Part shown: positions 32,901-47,900 of the stretch, piece after piece
Position numbering within the stretch: the first letter of the stretch is position 1
How the letters are laid out: every line of letters begins with the position of its first letter
Assembly: GCA_037783415.1 (NCBI GenBank)
Contig: JAZGTN010000017.1
Location: 3,044,501-3,108,500 of the forward strand
Direction: 5' to 3'
From: Leptasterias polaris
Taxonomy: Eukaryota; Echinodermata; Asteroidea; Forcipulatida; Asteriidae
DNA: 64,000 nucleotides
Program-made: the position numbers and the translations under genes
Notes under the pieces: generated by a model
The model's input: the letters and a program-made list of their open reading frames with translations, nothing else
Database searches by the model: none
What the model was told of the DNA's origin: nothing

Positions 32901-35900
32901 CATCACAAGGATATCAACGTATCATGCTAATGCAATGCTGCGCAAGTATTCATAGCATGTGAATCAACTGCTGGAGTTATTGGCACAAGCAGTTTTTTAA
33001 CAACATGTTTGCCCGGCAGGTCGCTGCATGGACTTAAATAAGTTACTTATCACTAAGAATGGAGGTTGGGGGGAGGGTTTTCTGCATGATGGGCCTTAAT
33101 GTGTGTGAGTCAAGATACTGGCTTACCCAACTACACATGTGGCAGCTTGGCGTACATGTGCATCATATAATGAATGCATCTTGAGCTTAATTTGTAATAA
33201 TATGGAACAGGCATGGCACACGTAGCAAAGGGAGTTTCCTCCTTTGTGCTGAACATGGTAAATATACAAAGTTGCATTGAAAGTGTGTACAACAAAAGGT
33301 GTACTAGAGAATTTGCCTCCTCTGTATTGGAGCTGAATATTGCCAGCCACATTTTTTAACCGGACCCATCAATGCGGTTGTTGCCTGCTCAGTTCTTTAT
33401 ATCAAGACAATATGAACATTAAAGGCACTGAACACGTTTGGTAATTACTCAAAATACATATTAGCAGAAAAACTTACTTGGTAACCAGCTAGCAACGGAG
33501 AGCTGTTGATAGTATAAAACATTGTGAGAAACCACTCCCTCTGAAGTAACGTACATGTAGTTTTTGAGAAAGAGGTAACTTCTCACTAAAATAATAAAAG
33601 ACTTCATGCATGAAGCCTTTTATTAGCATCTGAAAGCACACAAAATTGTGCAACAAGGGTGTTTTTTCTTTCTTTATTTTCTTGCAACTTCAATGTCCGA
33701 TTCAGCCCAAATTTTCACAGGTTTGTTATTTTATGCATATGTTGGGATACACTGAGTGACAATACTGGTCTTTGATAATTACCAAACATGTTCAGGGTTC
33801 TGCCCAGGATTTGTTTAGTGCCGGATTTTTTTTTTTCCTAGTACAGTCAAGTCAATTTCCTTTCGATCGTGCACGGAGTGGTTACACACGTGCGCCCTGC
33901 AGCTGTGCCTTGAATAGGCCATCAGTGCGCGCACGCCTTTACCGCCATGGGAAAACAATTTACAGCATCTATAGCATGGTGCTTACTCTGCAGTTCATTT
34001 CCGTTGTATTAAACGCTGAGAATAGGGTTCGCAACATGATGAAACTGGTATCATGTTATTCCAAGCGTAAAGCTTTAATCAGCGTGACTGGAAACCATTG
34101 CAAAATCAATGCGGGTTTCGTGCGTTGGATATATTGTACATCGTACAGGCGGGAGGAATGCTCGATCCTGGATCATTAAAATAGACTCAAACCAAAGAAG
34201 TAGGCTACTCGAAACTTTGGATAAAACTGTTTACTGGTAAATAATTTGTTTTACACGTTATTCAAAATATTTTGAAGGAAATGGGCAAAAAAAAGGGAAA
34301 ATGTGTGGTGGTCGGAAAAAGAATTTTTTTTGCGAGTGCCGGTCGGGGAATCATGAGTGCCGGTCGGGTTTTCCGGCACCGACCACCGTGGGCAGAACCC
34401 TGCATGTTCAGTGCCTTTAAACAAAAATCATTTAAGTGTACAAAGAATGTATACGAATTGTACACATTCGTGTGCAATGTAGGAGTGTTATGAGTTCTGT
34501 GAATGCTGCTGACAGTTGGTCCAGTGTTAGAAGGCGACTATAAGTGGTTCCGACAGTTATTATCATTCCCGCTGGTAGGGGGTCCTTTTTAACTCATCAA
34601 GGAAAGGCTTTTCATCTCTCAGGGAGGTACAGCAAGTCTAAATTACAATTTCACCCTTCATTGATGTCTTAATATGAGAATATTATATCCTTGTCTAAAC
34701 CAAGTGACTTTGGCTATGGCTAGGTACACCAAGGGTGGTACAACCAAGTCTAAATTACAATTTCACCCTTCACTGCTGTCTTCACATGAGGAATATAGCG
34801 GCGCCGGAATCAAGTGACTTTGGCTATGGCTGTGGTCATTACATGCAACGAAAACATCTTTAAAGAATGGTTTTTTTTCCCGCGACCGCGACCAAAACCA
34901 TTAATTCGGATACACCCTCTCAAAGACAGCGGCTGAACGTTTTGAAATAGCATAGACTGGGGCCAATTTTTACAAAGCTGTTTTTTAGCAGTTGGGGAAA
35001 CTATGTTTTAGAATTTGCGAAGCAAAACGTAGCTCTACATGTATAGCAAGGAACCAGTCACTCATTGCATTGCATTTTGGCTGGGAACCCACTTTTGTTA
35101 AGCAATATTTTTCTCAGCCTACCAAATTAACATTGATTAATAAAATCAGACCAGAGTCAGTATCATAAAGCTGCTAAACATGCCAGAGCAACCAATAAAC
35201 ATTTACAGTATTTCTTTTAAAAGCCAAAAACTAAAAGTGGAACCTTTCTTTGATGAGTCAAAAATGACCCTCACTAAAAAAAAGTATTATTCTAAATCTG
35301 GAACAATGATTCAAAACCCCAAAACCTGAAACTAGAAGTAAAACCACCTGAAAAGCTAAAAACTAGACTAAAACTACAACTGATATGAACCACTATAAAT
35401 TAAAACTGGAACCAGTCACAAGCAAACTATAACATGTGGCTTTTTGCTGGTTATAACCTACCATACAGTATTAACTATTATGCTTACCACAATTTTAGTA
35501 TATTGTGGATTTTTGTGCTCAGAATAGAATTTCCATGAATTTAGCTTGTGGTAATACATGGGGGATGTCACTCACAATCAGTAACAATGTAAATGTATCC
35601 TGTTGGGTTTCAAATGTAGGTTCACGTGTGTGTGGGACCATTTCAACAAATACCACATGTACTGTACAATGTAGTATTTTACTTAACCATACATTTTTTA
35701 CATACATGTACATGTACTTTGTAAGCCACAGTTTATCAAAATTGTGTATTTTCAGGCATGCAACTTCCTAGTGGATAATCTGATTTCCTCTTGTTTCTTG
35801 GTTATTGTATTCCATAGAAAACCAAAAAGCACTCAACAAATATTCATGTTCAAGGCAGTTTCCTCTTTTCTTTTTAATAATCAAGTTGCATTGGCTCAGT

Positions 35901-38900
35901 TCTTGTTGACAATTGTGTGTTTATTGAATTTTTCTATAAAACTTTCCCTTTCCTATTTTTATTAATGCAATGACAGCAGGGTTTGCCCTAACCTTCTTCA
36001 GGGACTAGCCAGTGTGACTAGTTTGCTTGTCATTTCACTAGGCCCCCAGCTTCTTCACTCATCCATGTTTCATGTTAATTAAAGAATGCTTTTCAATACT
36101 ACTGATAGCCAGCCAGAACACCTGGAGTGAACTTTGACCAGCATGTTTTTTAAAACATTAAAACAAGCATTTGGCTTGCGGATCAGTTTTTGGTGGCCTG
36201 GAAATACACAGAGGCCACAGAGGTCATGGCCCTGTTTTTGGCCTTCTTTTGCCCTGTTCTTGACCTTGGTGCCGCCTCAAAAAATTTCAAAAGATGAATT
36301 TTCCAATGGAAGTAAAATTCCCGGCATGCATTTTTGGAAACCATATTGATAACTCCAGAGAACAGGGCAGAAATCCTGCTCGAAGTGTGGGATGATTATT
36401 GAAAATCCTGCGTCCACATTTCCATTCCAGGTTACTATATATATTGCTACATGAATCACATGATGCGTTCACACCAAGTTGTTGAAATTGGGCTTGCCCC
36501 AAACTGTAGGCTTGTACTCTGTGGCACATTAGACGGCATTAAAAGCTTGCTCAGATCCAGCGCTGACTAACCCTTAAGGCCCGACTGAGCACAATGAGTG
36601 AATGGGATTACGCTCCTACACAAACCAACGGGAGAAAAGAGGGAGGGGGAGATGAAAAAAAAAAGGCTTGTGTGATATGTGCCGTGAGAATATCAGTGTA
36701 ATGCAGCATGCAGTCTGCGATCAAGAGGAAAAAAACTGACGCTTGCCCCCGGGGGGAAGTATAAATTTATTTCTGAAATTTCTTTTGGGGCAGTGGTTAT
36801 TTGCGCTGTTGGCCGTAGGGGAATTTCATTGTTACTCACAATGATTGCTTGAGTTTGGCTTGAGGGTGTTTTAGAGGATGCAAATTGACTTTCGCGTTGT
36901 GAACATGCGTTGGATGTCAATGTTGATACTTGTACAGTGTACGTCTGGAATGTAAATCTTTAGTCATCGCACAATGTTTGGCTGAGGACTCAATGTTAAA
37001 ATGTCAATAATAAAGTATTTAATACATACAGTACAGTGGTGTACATGTACATGTACTTGTATCTGTGTACATGTTGTATACACATGTCATAAATGTATCT
37101 TTCCGATGTATTAATGGTAGAGATCTTAACCAGTTTAATAGTCAAATCAGGTTACATCCACACACTCAAAAATAAATTAACACATTTTTAGAATATATCA
37201 TTCACACCTGAAAAGGAAGAAATAGGTTGCACAGTTTTTAGTAGCCCACAGGACAAGTTGAGAAGCGGTGTTACATGTAACTAGCCCTCTGCATTTTTTA
37301 CAAGACAAAGGAATGTAATGTACATTATGTTTGTGTTTGATTAAGTCCATGATATGAATTGAGACCTGTTGATGGATTTGGGTTAACACCCCAAAAATGT
37401 CATGTACAGAAATAGCAGAGAGCGTTCTCTAAAACAAGTTCAAGAAAAGACTGCCATGTGACATTCATCGATTTGCAATCAGATTCCTTGATTGCCCTCA
37501 ATTACCGTACATTTAGGTTAGCAGTTGAAGGCCCCATCCAACTGGGGGATTCCTAATTAAGTTTCCCAGTGTGCTGTCTGGAGTGTGTGCTTTAGAGCAT
37601 AGCTTCATCTAGGATGAAAGCTGCCTGTCCAAACTGACCTGCGGGTGTTCGTCTCTTCTCCTGATGATGAACGGTGCACACTGTTTGGATTGGTAAGACT
37701 TATCTCACCCCTGGTTCTTCTCAGAACCTCAAACTTCTTCAATCTTGAGGAGATTGTAACATACTGACCCAATTCACCAGGGGTCTTTCTCAAACCTCGG
37801 CTTGGGCTCCGTCTCCGGCTTGGGCTCCGTCTCCGGCTTGGGCTCTGTTATTATTTTTTTGCTACAGCGTGTATAATTGCATGCGGTGGTTCGAACATCA
37901 GACGGAGCCTGGAGCCGGAGCCGGAGCCCAAGCCGAGGTTTGAGAAAGACCCCTGGCGTCTTGAAGATTTGTAAATTTTGGTTGTACCACTTTGGGCACC
38001 TTAGGAGTGGGATTCCCTGCAGTGTAGTGCGCATTTTAGGCAATATGCGTGTGGTTAGACGTGCACTGTCTATGTAATTTTACATACAATTTGATTCCCA
38101 AAATGGCAGACCATGGGCAGACGTTAACCGAGTTTGACACCATTTTCAAGGGGTCTGTAAACATACATGTACATTGTACATGTTCCTACATGTATGTCCT
38201 CTCCAAACCATGCAAGGCATCAACACTTGCAGTGTACAAATGTGTATTACAAAAACATAATGCATATTGTGTACTATGTACAATGTACATACATGTACCT
38301 TTTTTTAGCAAGCAGGTGGGGTGCCTCTGGTGCAAATTACAGATTGAAAACTCATGATGTAATGTAACAAGTTGATTTACAAATAATAGCCTTTATTCTG
38401 GCTTTTTCAACTGTTTATTAATGAACAAGTAAAAACTACTTTTTCAATTGTTTGTTAGTGAACAGGTAAACACTGCTTGAAGTTGTCATACAATGTGTAC
38501 AAGACCAAGACCAGCAGACATGTTTTCTGTTTCTATGATGTTCACAATGGTACATTCAGTATGTAAGAATAGCAAATAAGATGTCATACAGTGCCTTGGC
38601 TTGAAACTGTCAAAATCTGAAGTTACGTACAAGGTTCAGTTTGTATCCGAATTCAACTATGCAAAATGTGTACTGTGTCATGTCCCATGTCTGTCTGTCT
38701 TTTTGGTTGAGTGTCCTTTGGGATGTTACATGATTGTAGTTAGTTACAGTGTAGTCTGTTTGGCTGTTTTCTACAAGCTTCTCCTTTCAAAACGGTCCCG
38801 TACTCTATTTATTACATTTTTGCTGCTTACTGCTTATTTTTTATTTTTGGTTATACTCCATAATTACATGTATTTGTCATTAAAACAAAATAGAAGTATG

Positions 38901-41900
38901 GAAATAAGTGTGTACATGTATCTGGATTGAATTGCTAGAATTTCAGTTGTAAAATCTTGACTAAAACCATACTCGTTGGTATGCAGTTAGTAAATAAGTA
39001 GCCAGAGATACATGTGAGAATGAAGGTGAAGTCGGTGATCACGAAGGAGCAGACATGGCTTAATGCAATTTCATTGTCGGTAGGATCAGTGTCTACTCCA
39101 AATCTCTCATCACGTCTTACCGAGCGTATTGCACTTGAATGCTAATTGTGCACAACTGGTGCACAGGCATTATGGAATGGCTGGCCAGTGAGTCTTGTGA
39201 TGTCTTTAATCTTGTTGCGTTTTAAAATATGAGACGAGTTGCAAATTGATTTCTAATACATTGTGCATTCAAATCTCAACTTAAAAGAATACTCAGGGTC
39301 AAAATGTAACAGGCACAAACAGTACAGTAGAAATGAATTTACTTGTTTTTCACACGGATGTACCTTTAGTCCAAATCAAAAGCAAAACCCATAAGACGCT
39401 CTGACGTCCCTCTGACATGTCTGACTAACATCAAGTAACTTAAAGTGAACTATTAACATGATAACTGATAATGTTTAAAGACAGTCTGTCAGCTAAGAAG
39501 CAACTGTGCCCCTCCTCCTTCTCGAGAAGTTCTCCTGAGACGTTGAGATATTGATACGAGAGCACGGAGGATGGTGAAGGAAGACGCCAGAAATGTAAAC
39601 ATTGCTGACACACTGCACAAAATATGTGCTTGACATTATAGATCTTGTGCATAATGCAGACCGTATTACCCCCCCCCCCCCTCCCCCCCCCACACACACA
39701 CGCACACATTACATTGTAAATATTTACAGCAAAATTAATTGAAATTTTTATCCGGTGCTTGATGAGGTCTCTGCTGTTTTTACAGGTTGGAAAGCCTTCT
39801 TGCTAATCTGCACATGAAGGACTTTCTTATTAATTAAACACCATACATTTACAATGTATATTTTACAGTGAGTGCATGTAATGTACATTACATGAACAAA
39901 TTTACATTATGAGTAATGACTCATAAGACTACATATTATTGTGTACAATGTACATGCATTATACTTTCTTTTCTTCAAAATGACACAACACAAAGTTTCG
40001 ATGCCAGGGTAAGCCCTTAACATTTTTCAGTGACTAGCCAGCAGGACCAGTTAGCATTATTACACTGTCCCGTTGCCTTTTGGACTTGTCCATAATTCAT
40101 ATTAAAAGAGATGCTTTTCAACACTGAACTAGTCTACATGTAGCAGGACCACTTGGAGAGAATTTTGACTGGTCCTCAGGTGTTTAAAACTGGCATTTGG
40201 CCAGCAGACCACTGTTAAAGGCACTGAACACGTTTTGTAATTGTCAAAGACCAGTATTCTCACTTGGTGTATCCCAACATATGCATAAAATAACAAGCCT
40301 GTGAAAATTTGGGCTCAATTGGTCATTGAAGTTGCAAGAAAATGATGAAAGAAAAAAACACCCTTGTTGTACAAATTAGTGTGCTTTCAGATAGGAATAA
40401 AAGGCTTCTGGCCAGAAGTCTTTTATTATTTGAGTGAGAAATTACCTCTTTCTAAAAAACTACGTTACTTCAGAGGGAGTCGTTTCTCACAATGTTTTAT
40501 ACTATCAACAGCTCTCCGTTGCTCGTTTACCAAGTAAGTTTTTATGCTAGAATATATTTTGAGTAATTACCAAACGTGTACAGTGCCTTTAAAGGAGAAT
40601 GCTGGATGCCCATGAACATTATTAATAACAGAGCAAGTGTGACTGCTATTCAATGGTTACCTCTACATTTGGATTACATGTTAATCAGGAATGAGAAATT
40701 TCAGACTTCATCTGTTTTCAGACTTTTCTGTGTCTGCTTGCTGAAAACAGTAGCTGTTAATTTCCCCTGATGAAGAAATCCTGCTCATTGATCTACAATG
40801 TACTTCTCTAGTGCTGAGGATACTGGGGTCGATTTCACAAAGCACTAAGATTCATCTTAAGATGAGTTGTCAGTATTACCATAGTGATTTGTATTGTGAC
40901 ATCACTCTTTGCTAAGCAACTGCGATGGATTTGCAGTTACGATCAATCTTAACTCTTTGTGAAATCGAGCCCTGGTCTCAGAAGCTCATTGAAATCTATA
41001 ACTCCAGGGGTTACCAAAATGTGGAAAGGTTATCACTCCAACGTGCCTCCTACAATTTGCATCTTAGTTTCAGACATTTTTTGGGGGTCAGCAATGACTC
41101 TACTCTCACCCCTGATAAATGTACGTAGGCCTACATGAACCTGTATGGATTTAGTGTGTATGGCTGGGTATACAGTAATGCTGAACCTAGATGTTAAATT
41201 TGCATCAGAGATAAGGAATATTATTCTGGGGTTTGTTTTGCCTTTGGAGAAATCAGAAAAAATGTGATTAAATAGCCTGAAATGTCTTCTAAAAGCCGGC
41301 TACACCAGCACCATGAACAAGGTTGGCCCTTGTGGGCTTGTGCTCAATAAAATGTTCTTACATGTTGTACTTTAATGTTCTCACTTGTACTTTTTTCCAA
41401 GCACCAAGTACTGTATTATGCCTGATGATTTGATTTATAAACCATGATAACCTCACAGCACACAGCAACATCCGCCGCCGGACCTTCACAGACTATGCAC
41501 AGACAAACCACCACTATCCAACAAACATCACCTAACATGCCTAACCGCTTCACCAACCCCTTTCTCCTCCTTGCATTTTTCCACACAATTCGGCCACAAA
41601 GACCCGCTGCAAATAAACTCAACGTTCTGGATTGAAACGGCTAAATTCTCCATGCTGTGAGAATCAAGGCAGAGGTTACTAAACTGTAAACCCTTTCTGT
41701 GTTGTGATCTAACTCAATCATAAGCCCAAGGTTACATTCATTTTGGCATTATTTTTTCATAATCTATTTTTTCTTTCTGGAAGGCTTGGGGCGAGTGCAG
41801 TGCAGCTGTCAATATTAACACATTGAGTATGCTACACCACCTGTGTATCAATTGATGTAAAACTGCAATCGGATTTGGCTCAAGGACCCGGCCAACCATG

Positions 41901-44900
41901 CGTAGTGTGCAGTTTACAGGCAATGTTATCATATCTGTACATTGTGCATTGTGCAGTGGGCATTAAAAACACAGCATCTCCTGGAAAGGACAACCTTTTT
42001 CAAAACCTTGGTTCTGGCTTGGGCTCTGGCTTTGGGTCCAGTTTGGGCTCCAGCTTGGGCTCTTGCTTGGGTTCCAGCTCTGGCCGAGTTCCAGCTTGGG
42101 CTCTTAATTGCTTGGGCTCTGGCTTGGCTTCTGGCTTGAGTTCAAGCTTGGTTTTCAGCATGGGGTCCTGTTTGGGCTCTGGCTTTGGCTCTTGCTTGGG
42201 CTCTTGCTTGGGCTCTGGATCTGAAAGCACTAGTTTTCCAAAACTGACAGAGCTTAGTCCAAGCTGTTGTTTCGAAAAGGGCCGACATGTTTTGTTCTGT
42301 GGGCAAACTTGCACTGACCAAACTGTTAAAGTTTTTTACCGCAGCTGGCTCATTTTAAAGCCAAGAGTCCACAACTCCCTATTTATAGACAAAGTACAAG
42401 ATTAGTTACCAATTAAACAACTTTTTAGCTTCAATCTGAAAGCTTACTTTAATAAAAAAGTTTTCTAACCAGTTTCAAACTTACAGGTAAATATTTCTGT
42501 CTGAAAAACTCTCAAAGTTAAGGAAATATCATTTAGCCTTTGAGAAAGACTCTGCTAGGGTCGAAACGTCAGGCCACTAACTTATTTTTTGCATTTATAC
42601 CACAGGTCCTTTTGATTGGTAAGCAGTTTGCAACAGCTAATTCTATTTTCTCAGAAATATCATTTAAACACCCCCCCAATCAACATTATGCTAATTTTGA
42701 TTGCTGTAGTCTTAAAATAATCTGGATATGACTTGCACACAGCCCTGACAGCATTTTGTTCTTGTTGTGGGTTGAAACGTGAACCTGCAGAATTTGATGA
42801 AATTTTCATACAGTTTTTTGTTCTGGTGTGTTTATTGAAAACAAGAGGATGGGAAGTTATTTGGTCTTCCAAATACAATAAGAAAGACTACTTCCCTGTA
42901 GGAGAAAGTTACACTGTAGTAGGGTGACTGCTCTACTTGATTCCTGACAACTCTATAATAACCCCTCGTGATCTACGTGCTAGGGTGAGGGTTAGGGTTA
43001 GGGTTAGAATTAAGGTTGGGATTAGGAAAATACAATATAGGGGTGTAACATAGGAGTGTCTGAACACTGGGGTGTCGGATTGTAATATAACATTTCATAA
43101 TGTATGTTCTGAGTATGAGCCTAGATTCTGCATATCTACACAGTACATTCACCATGGAAGGTTTGTAATGGAAATTACCTTTAATTGATTAACTGTGAAT
43201 AGTACAGATTTGTCGGAGTGATTGTGCTTACAGCTGTACTGGCACCTTTTCAAAGAGGAAGACGAATACAGCAGGGCTGCTCAGATTTCAAGTTGATTTT
43301 CCTACAGTACTTTGGTTTCCCACAGGGCAGTATTCACTGTTAATCGCTCGTGGTGATTATGCAAATTGCTTTCACTGAGACTTCAGATGGGCAATCTTGC
43401 ATATGAGTGCAAAAGAAAAGAGCACGTATTTTGTACTTCAATATACATTTATACCTGTATGTAATCAAGAAACTTAAAGAAAACACTAGAAATGTAGTGT
43501 TTTAGAAACAAACACGGGGTGTTTGGGTGTATTATTTAACTTTGAACTAATGTAATTCAACATGAACTCATGATGTCTTGATGATATCACTACAGTAACT
43601 CAAAGCATCAATAACACATTAAAGGGTACATGCACAGCCTACTATAGGTAGTCAGTGTGGAAATAGGGCTGGCCTAAGTGCTCACAGATCTGAAGTCAAC
43701 TCACATGGTATAAAGGATGGTCATGGTGGGAAACTTCTCTGGAAATATTGTTGCTTGAAATGCTGTAGCTTTTGTGGAATGAGTAAAACAATTAATTTTG
43801 ATCTCGCAGTCCAGTTGAAAATGGTGTTTTTTTGGTACTATTTTGTTGTGACTCAAATGACCAACTGAGCCTAAAATTCACAGGTTTCTAATTTCATGTA
43901 TAAATGTTGGGTTAGAAAAAGTGCAGATATCTGGTCTTTAACAATTACCAATGTTACAAATGAGAACACAAGTTACTTCACTGGCCGATAGGAATGTTGT
44001 TTACATGGTAAATGTACTACATGACATGTAATTTACATCTGCTAAAGCAATGTCTCGTGCTGTATTATACATTTACAATACAATATGACCATTCAGCTAG
44101 AAATACACTGTACAAATGGACAATAGCAAAACCACACTACATGCGCAGTGTTCGGAGAGGGATTTGAAAGTACAGCAAACATAGTCACACATAAGGGCTT
44201 TACATCAGGTGATTTCTGGGGAGTCGTCTAGATTGTTTATACATGTATGTAGAGGGAGTTTCCCCCCCCCCCCCAAAGGCTATAAGTAGGCTTCCCTGAT
44301 AATGAAATTACTCTCCTGTTGTATTTTGGTAACTCAATAGACTTTCTATAACTGGACTGCACCTTTGGATCAATATAGCCTCGGACACTCTAGAACTAAT
44401 AATGGTCAAACCTTATTCATTGGAAAAAACCCATTCTTAAAGGGGCCCATGTTTCTTTGGATTGGGTACATGTACTTTGGGCTATTAAGTATTAGAAGCA
44501 TTTGTTTTGAAACGAACATGTTCGGTAAGAATATTTTTGGGTTCCCATTGCTTTAACATGCAAAGGAAACAAACTCTAGCACCATTTAGCAGGTCCCAAT
44601 GTTCAAAACTCGCGAGACTTGCAATGTGGGGGGGGGGGATTCAAACAAAGCCAATCTTCTTTAACTTGCTTGTCTGTTTGTCAGACATCATCCATAAAAT
44701 GACCGTCAAGATTTGATTTGACGGGAACTCCTCATCAGAGGCTCTCTGCCTGGGGTAGCATGGGAGGTGGTAGCAATGGCTGACTGCAGATACGTACAAT
44801 GTACAATGTACATATGGGTGATAACTTTATTAAATGGGAGTAATTTACTGCCCATATCCCTGTCATTTGGACATGTTTGCGCAGGCCATTTGATGGAAGC

Positions 44901-47900
44901 TTGATTACAATCCAGGATACGCTTGACAAGATTTTGGGTTGCTTTTCATGTACCTTTAAAGAGAAGGTGCATCAATTTTTATTTATTTTTGTGGTGTCAA
45001 TTAAGAGTAAATTAACAATAACAGGGGTGAAAAATTTCAGACATCTAGCCATATGGTGACATTTTCATCAGATAACAAGAAATTTTGCTCTCTGATCTTT
45101 TTTTTCTTGTACTGAGGAAACTGTTTGCTTAGAATCTCGTTGACTTCCGGGATCACTAAAAGGCTGAAATGCTGTCATTTAAACATCTTAAAATACGGAT
45201 CAAATTTTCAGATCTTTTTGTCGGCAATGACTCTCACTTACCCCTGAATTAATCTGTAGGCCTTAGCTATATCATAGGCAACAGCCTTCCATAGGCCAAT
45301 GTACATGTAGGCACAAGTTCTATGCCCTAGTAATCAGTGTTCCATATGCCCTAGAGGCATAAGTTCTGTATGCCCTACCTACATGTACCTATGTAGCCAC
45401 CAGTGTTATGCAGGCCCTAACCACCAGTTCTGTAGGCCCTAGCCACCAGTGTTCTGTATGACCTACATGTAGCCACCAGAGTTCTGTATGACCTACATGT
45501 AGCCACCAGTGTTCTGCATGACCTAGCCACCAGTGTTCTGTAGGCCCTAGCCACCAGTGTTCTGTAGGCCCTAGCCACCAGTGTTCCGTAGGCCCTAGCC
45601 ACCAGTGTTTCGTAGGCCCTAGCCACCAGTGTTTCGTAGGCCCTAACCACCAGTTCTGTAGGCCTTGGGCACCAGTTCCATAGGCAATGGTTTCTTACAG
45701 CACTTTCAAAAACTGTACTATATTAAACGTCGTAAAGGTAAGCTTTGTACTATAACTTTACCAAAGTGAAGAGAGAGTTAGAATTTCAAAAATATTGTTT
45801 GTGTGTGTGTGTCGGTACACTTTCTCATTTTGTACTTTTGTGGGCTTTCAATTATTATTTTCATAGTAGATCCCCAGTTTCTTCAGAGTCCCTGAGAACA
45901 CCCCTGAAAGTGTCATGGGTGCAGTCACAGTCAAATGTAAACATGTATTATCCATGCAGTGAACTATAATGTATACATTCTTGCATGTAAAACTTGACAT
46001 TATCACATTCCATAGAGATGGGAAACCGACACACCCTAATAATGTTTCCCTAATATCTTATTACAAACACCAGTAGGTGTTGTGTTACAGGTTCAGTTTA
46101 TACCAGTCCCCCCAAGCCTGTTAAGCTATAAATGTTAAACCTATGAATGAAAAAACAAATAGTGCTCTGCCTCACTGACTGATGATACATGTATGTAAAC
46201 AGAGTATTAGGCCATGTCTGTATTGGCGGCTATGGCTTTGGCTAGATTTCTGCATCATCATGCGTTGAAGTATAGGACGTCCTTAGCAACAGTCATAGCC
46301 GTAGTCGCCAATTCGATACAGCCTAAAATGATTAAATGTCACCAATGGATCGGTTGTGTACCATTGAAAACTCTTTATTATACACATCAAGTGTACGTTT
46401 TTAGGGTTTTTTTTCGCACTAACTGCAACATCTATTGTACTGTATTTTTATACATAAACATTTTACGTGTATAACCTCCATAATCCCCATGACACAAATC
46501 ACTTTCATTTTATGCGTCATGCATTGTAGCTTTTGTGCATAATCAGACATGCATGTTTTTAAAAGCACAATACAGGTTGTGGTTTTAAAAAAAATTCATG
46601 ACATTAACGACATGTATTGCAGTCAATTGCCCCATTACAAAAACACAATGCTTTCAGTTAAAATCTTGCTTTCTTTTTGGCTAGAGTACACTATATTCGC
46701 ACAATACTGACATTTGCATGTTCATGATATTTGCAGGAAGTTGTGAATAAATAAAACACAAGTCTCAGGTGACACTTGCATGCACTACAATAAAAAACAA
46801 AAGGGATTACTCGACTAGAGATCATCTTTTGAGAAAATGGTTTTCATCCAAATTGTCTACCTTCTATGATCTTTAGTTTAAAAGTTGTGCTACATTTTAC
46901 AATCAGTGAGTTTTGAGGCACTGCATGGTGAAGTATCCATAAAAAGGTTTTTGGTTTGTGGTACAAGGTTTCTGGTTTGTGGTAACACCTCGTGAGGAAA
47001 CTCCTGACAATCGAAACGTTGAGACCAAACTCATCTCACTTGGGGATACATAGGGTACTTAATGTAATGATGAGAAGTTGTCATTGTCACCCCCCTTCCC
47101 CTCCCAACAATTCAACTAATCTACTCTGTTCATTCTCCACTGCTGATACAAATTTAATAGCAAGAAACCTTCAATTGCATTTTTCTTCCATTTTACAAAT
47201 TGTTTATATTGTAAAGTGCTTTGAGGCTTGCCTAAGGCATTCCATAAATCCATTATTATTTCAGAACCAAGCAGGACTATGCAAGAACTTAACAGAATCA
47301 TACTATACAAAATTTACTTCAATTGCCTTATTTTGACCACATGAGGGCACTTTCAACGACGAATTTCCTTGTTTCACAATGACAGTTTTATCTTATTTTG
47401 ACTACCTGTATATTGTTTTCTTGTACATGTATCTGTGGTCAATAAATAGCAATTTTTTTTTTTTTTAAAGCTCACGTTGCTTTTTGTTTCTCATCACGTA
47501 ACTTTGGTTTACGCACGCCCTCACGCGGTCAAAAATGCTGCAAATTAAAATTATTACGATGTACAGCCTAGATACAGCGCATCGTGATGGAATTCACATG
47601 TACTACAGATTTACGAAAGAAAGTTGACCGCTACTCCGAGGGCAAACAAAAAAAGGTGATCTTATCGCTACCAAGATGCATAGCAGACTCTTTGGATGCA
47701 TTCCTTGCGTGTTTGAGAGACGTTATCAACTGTTAAAACTCAAGTGTAAGATTGTTATTGAAAGGGATCGTTCGTCAAGCTTTTTGCCGAGAGCCATTTC
47801 TCTCGGTATATTCCGTGTTGCTTGAGGTCCATTGGATACGGTCCATACTGGTCAGCAGTGGATGAAACTACATACTTTAAAGGTAGGGTCATAGATTGGT

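Noticed and set aside
41875..42405. 176-codon frame with Leu-Gly-Ser repeats
   Set aside because: Translation of the 12-bp minisatellite; no conserved domain or splice structure.
42981..43010. Chromosome end
   Set aside because: Only a few TTAGGG units, with gene sequence on both sides.
45417..45650. Minus-strand frame of ARAYRTLV repeats
   Set aside because: Translation of the 24-bp minisatellite.
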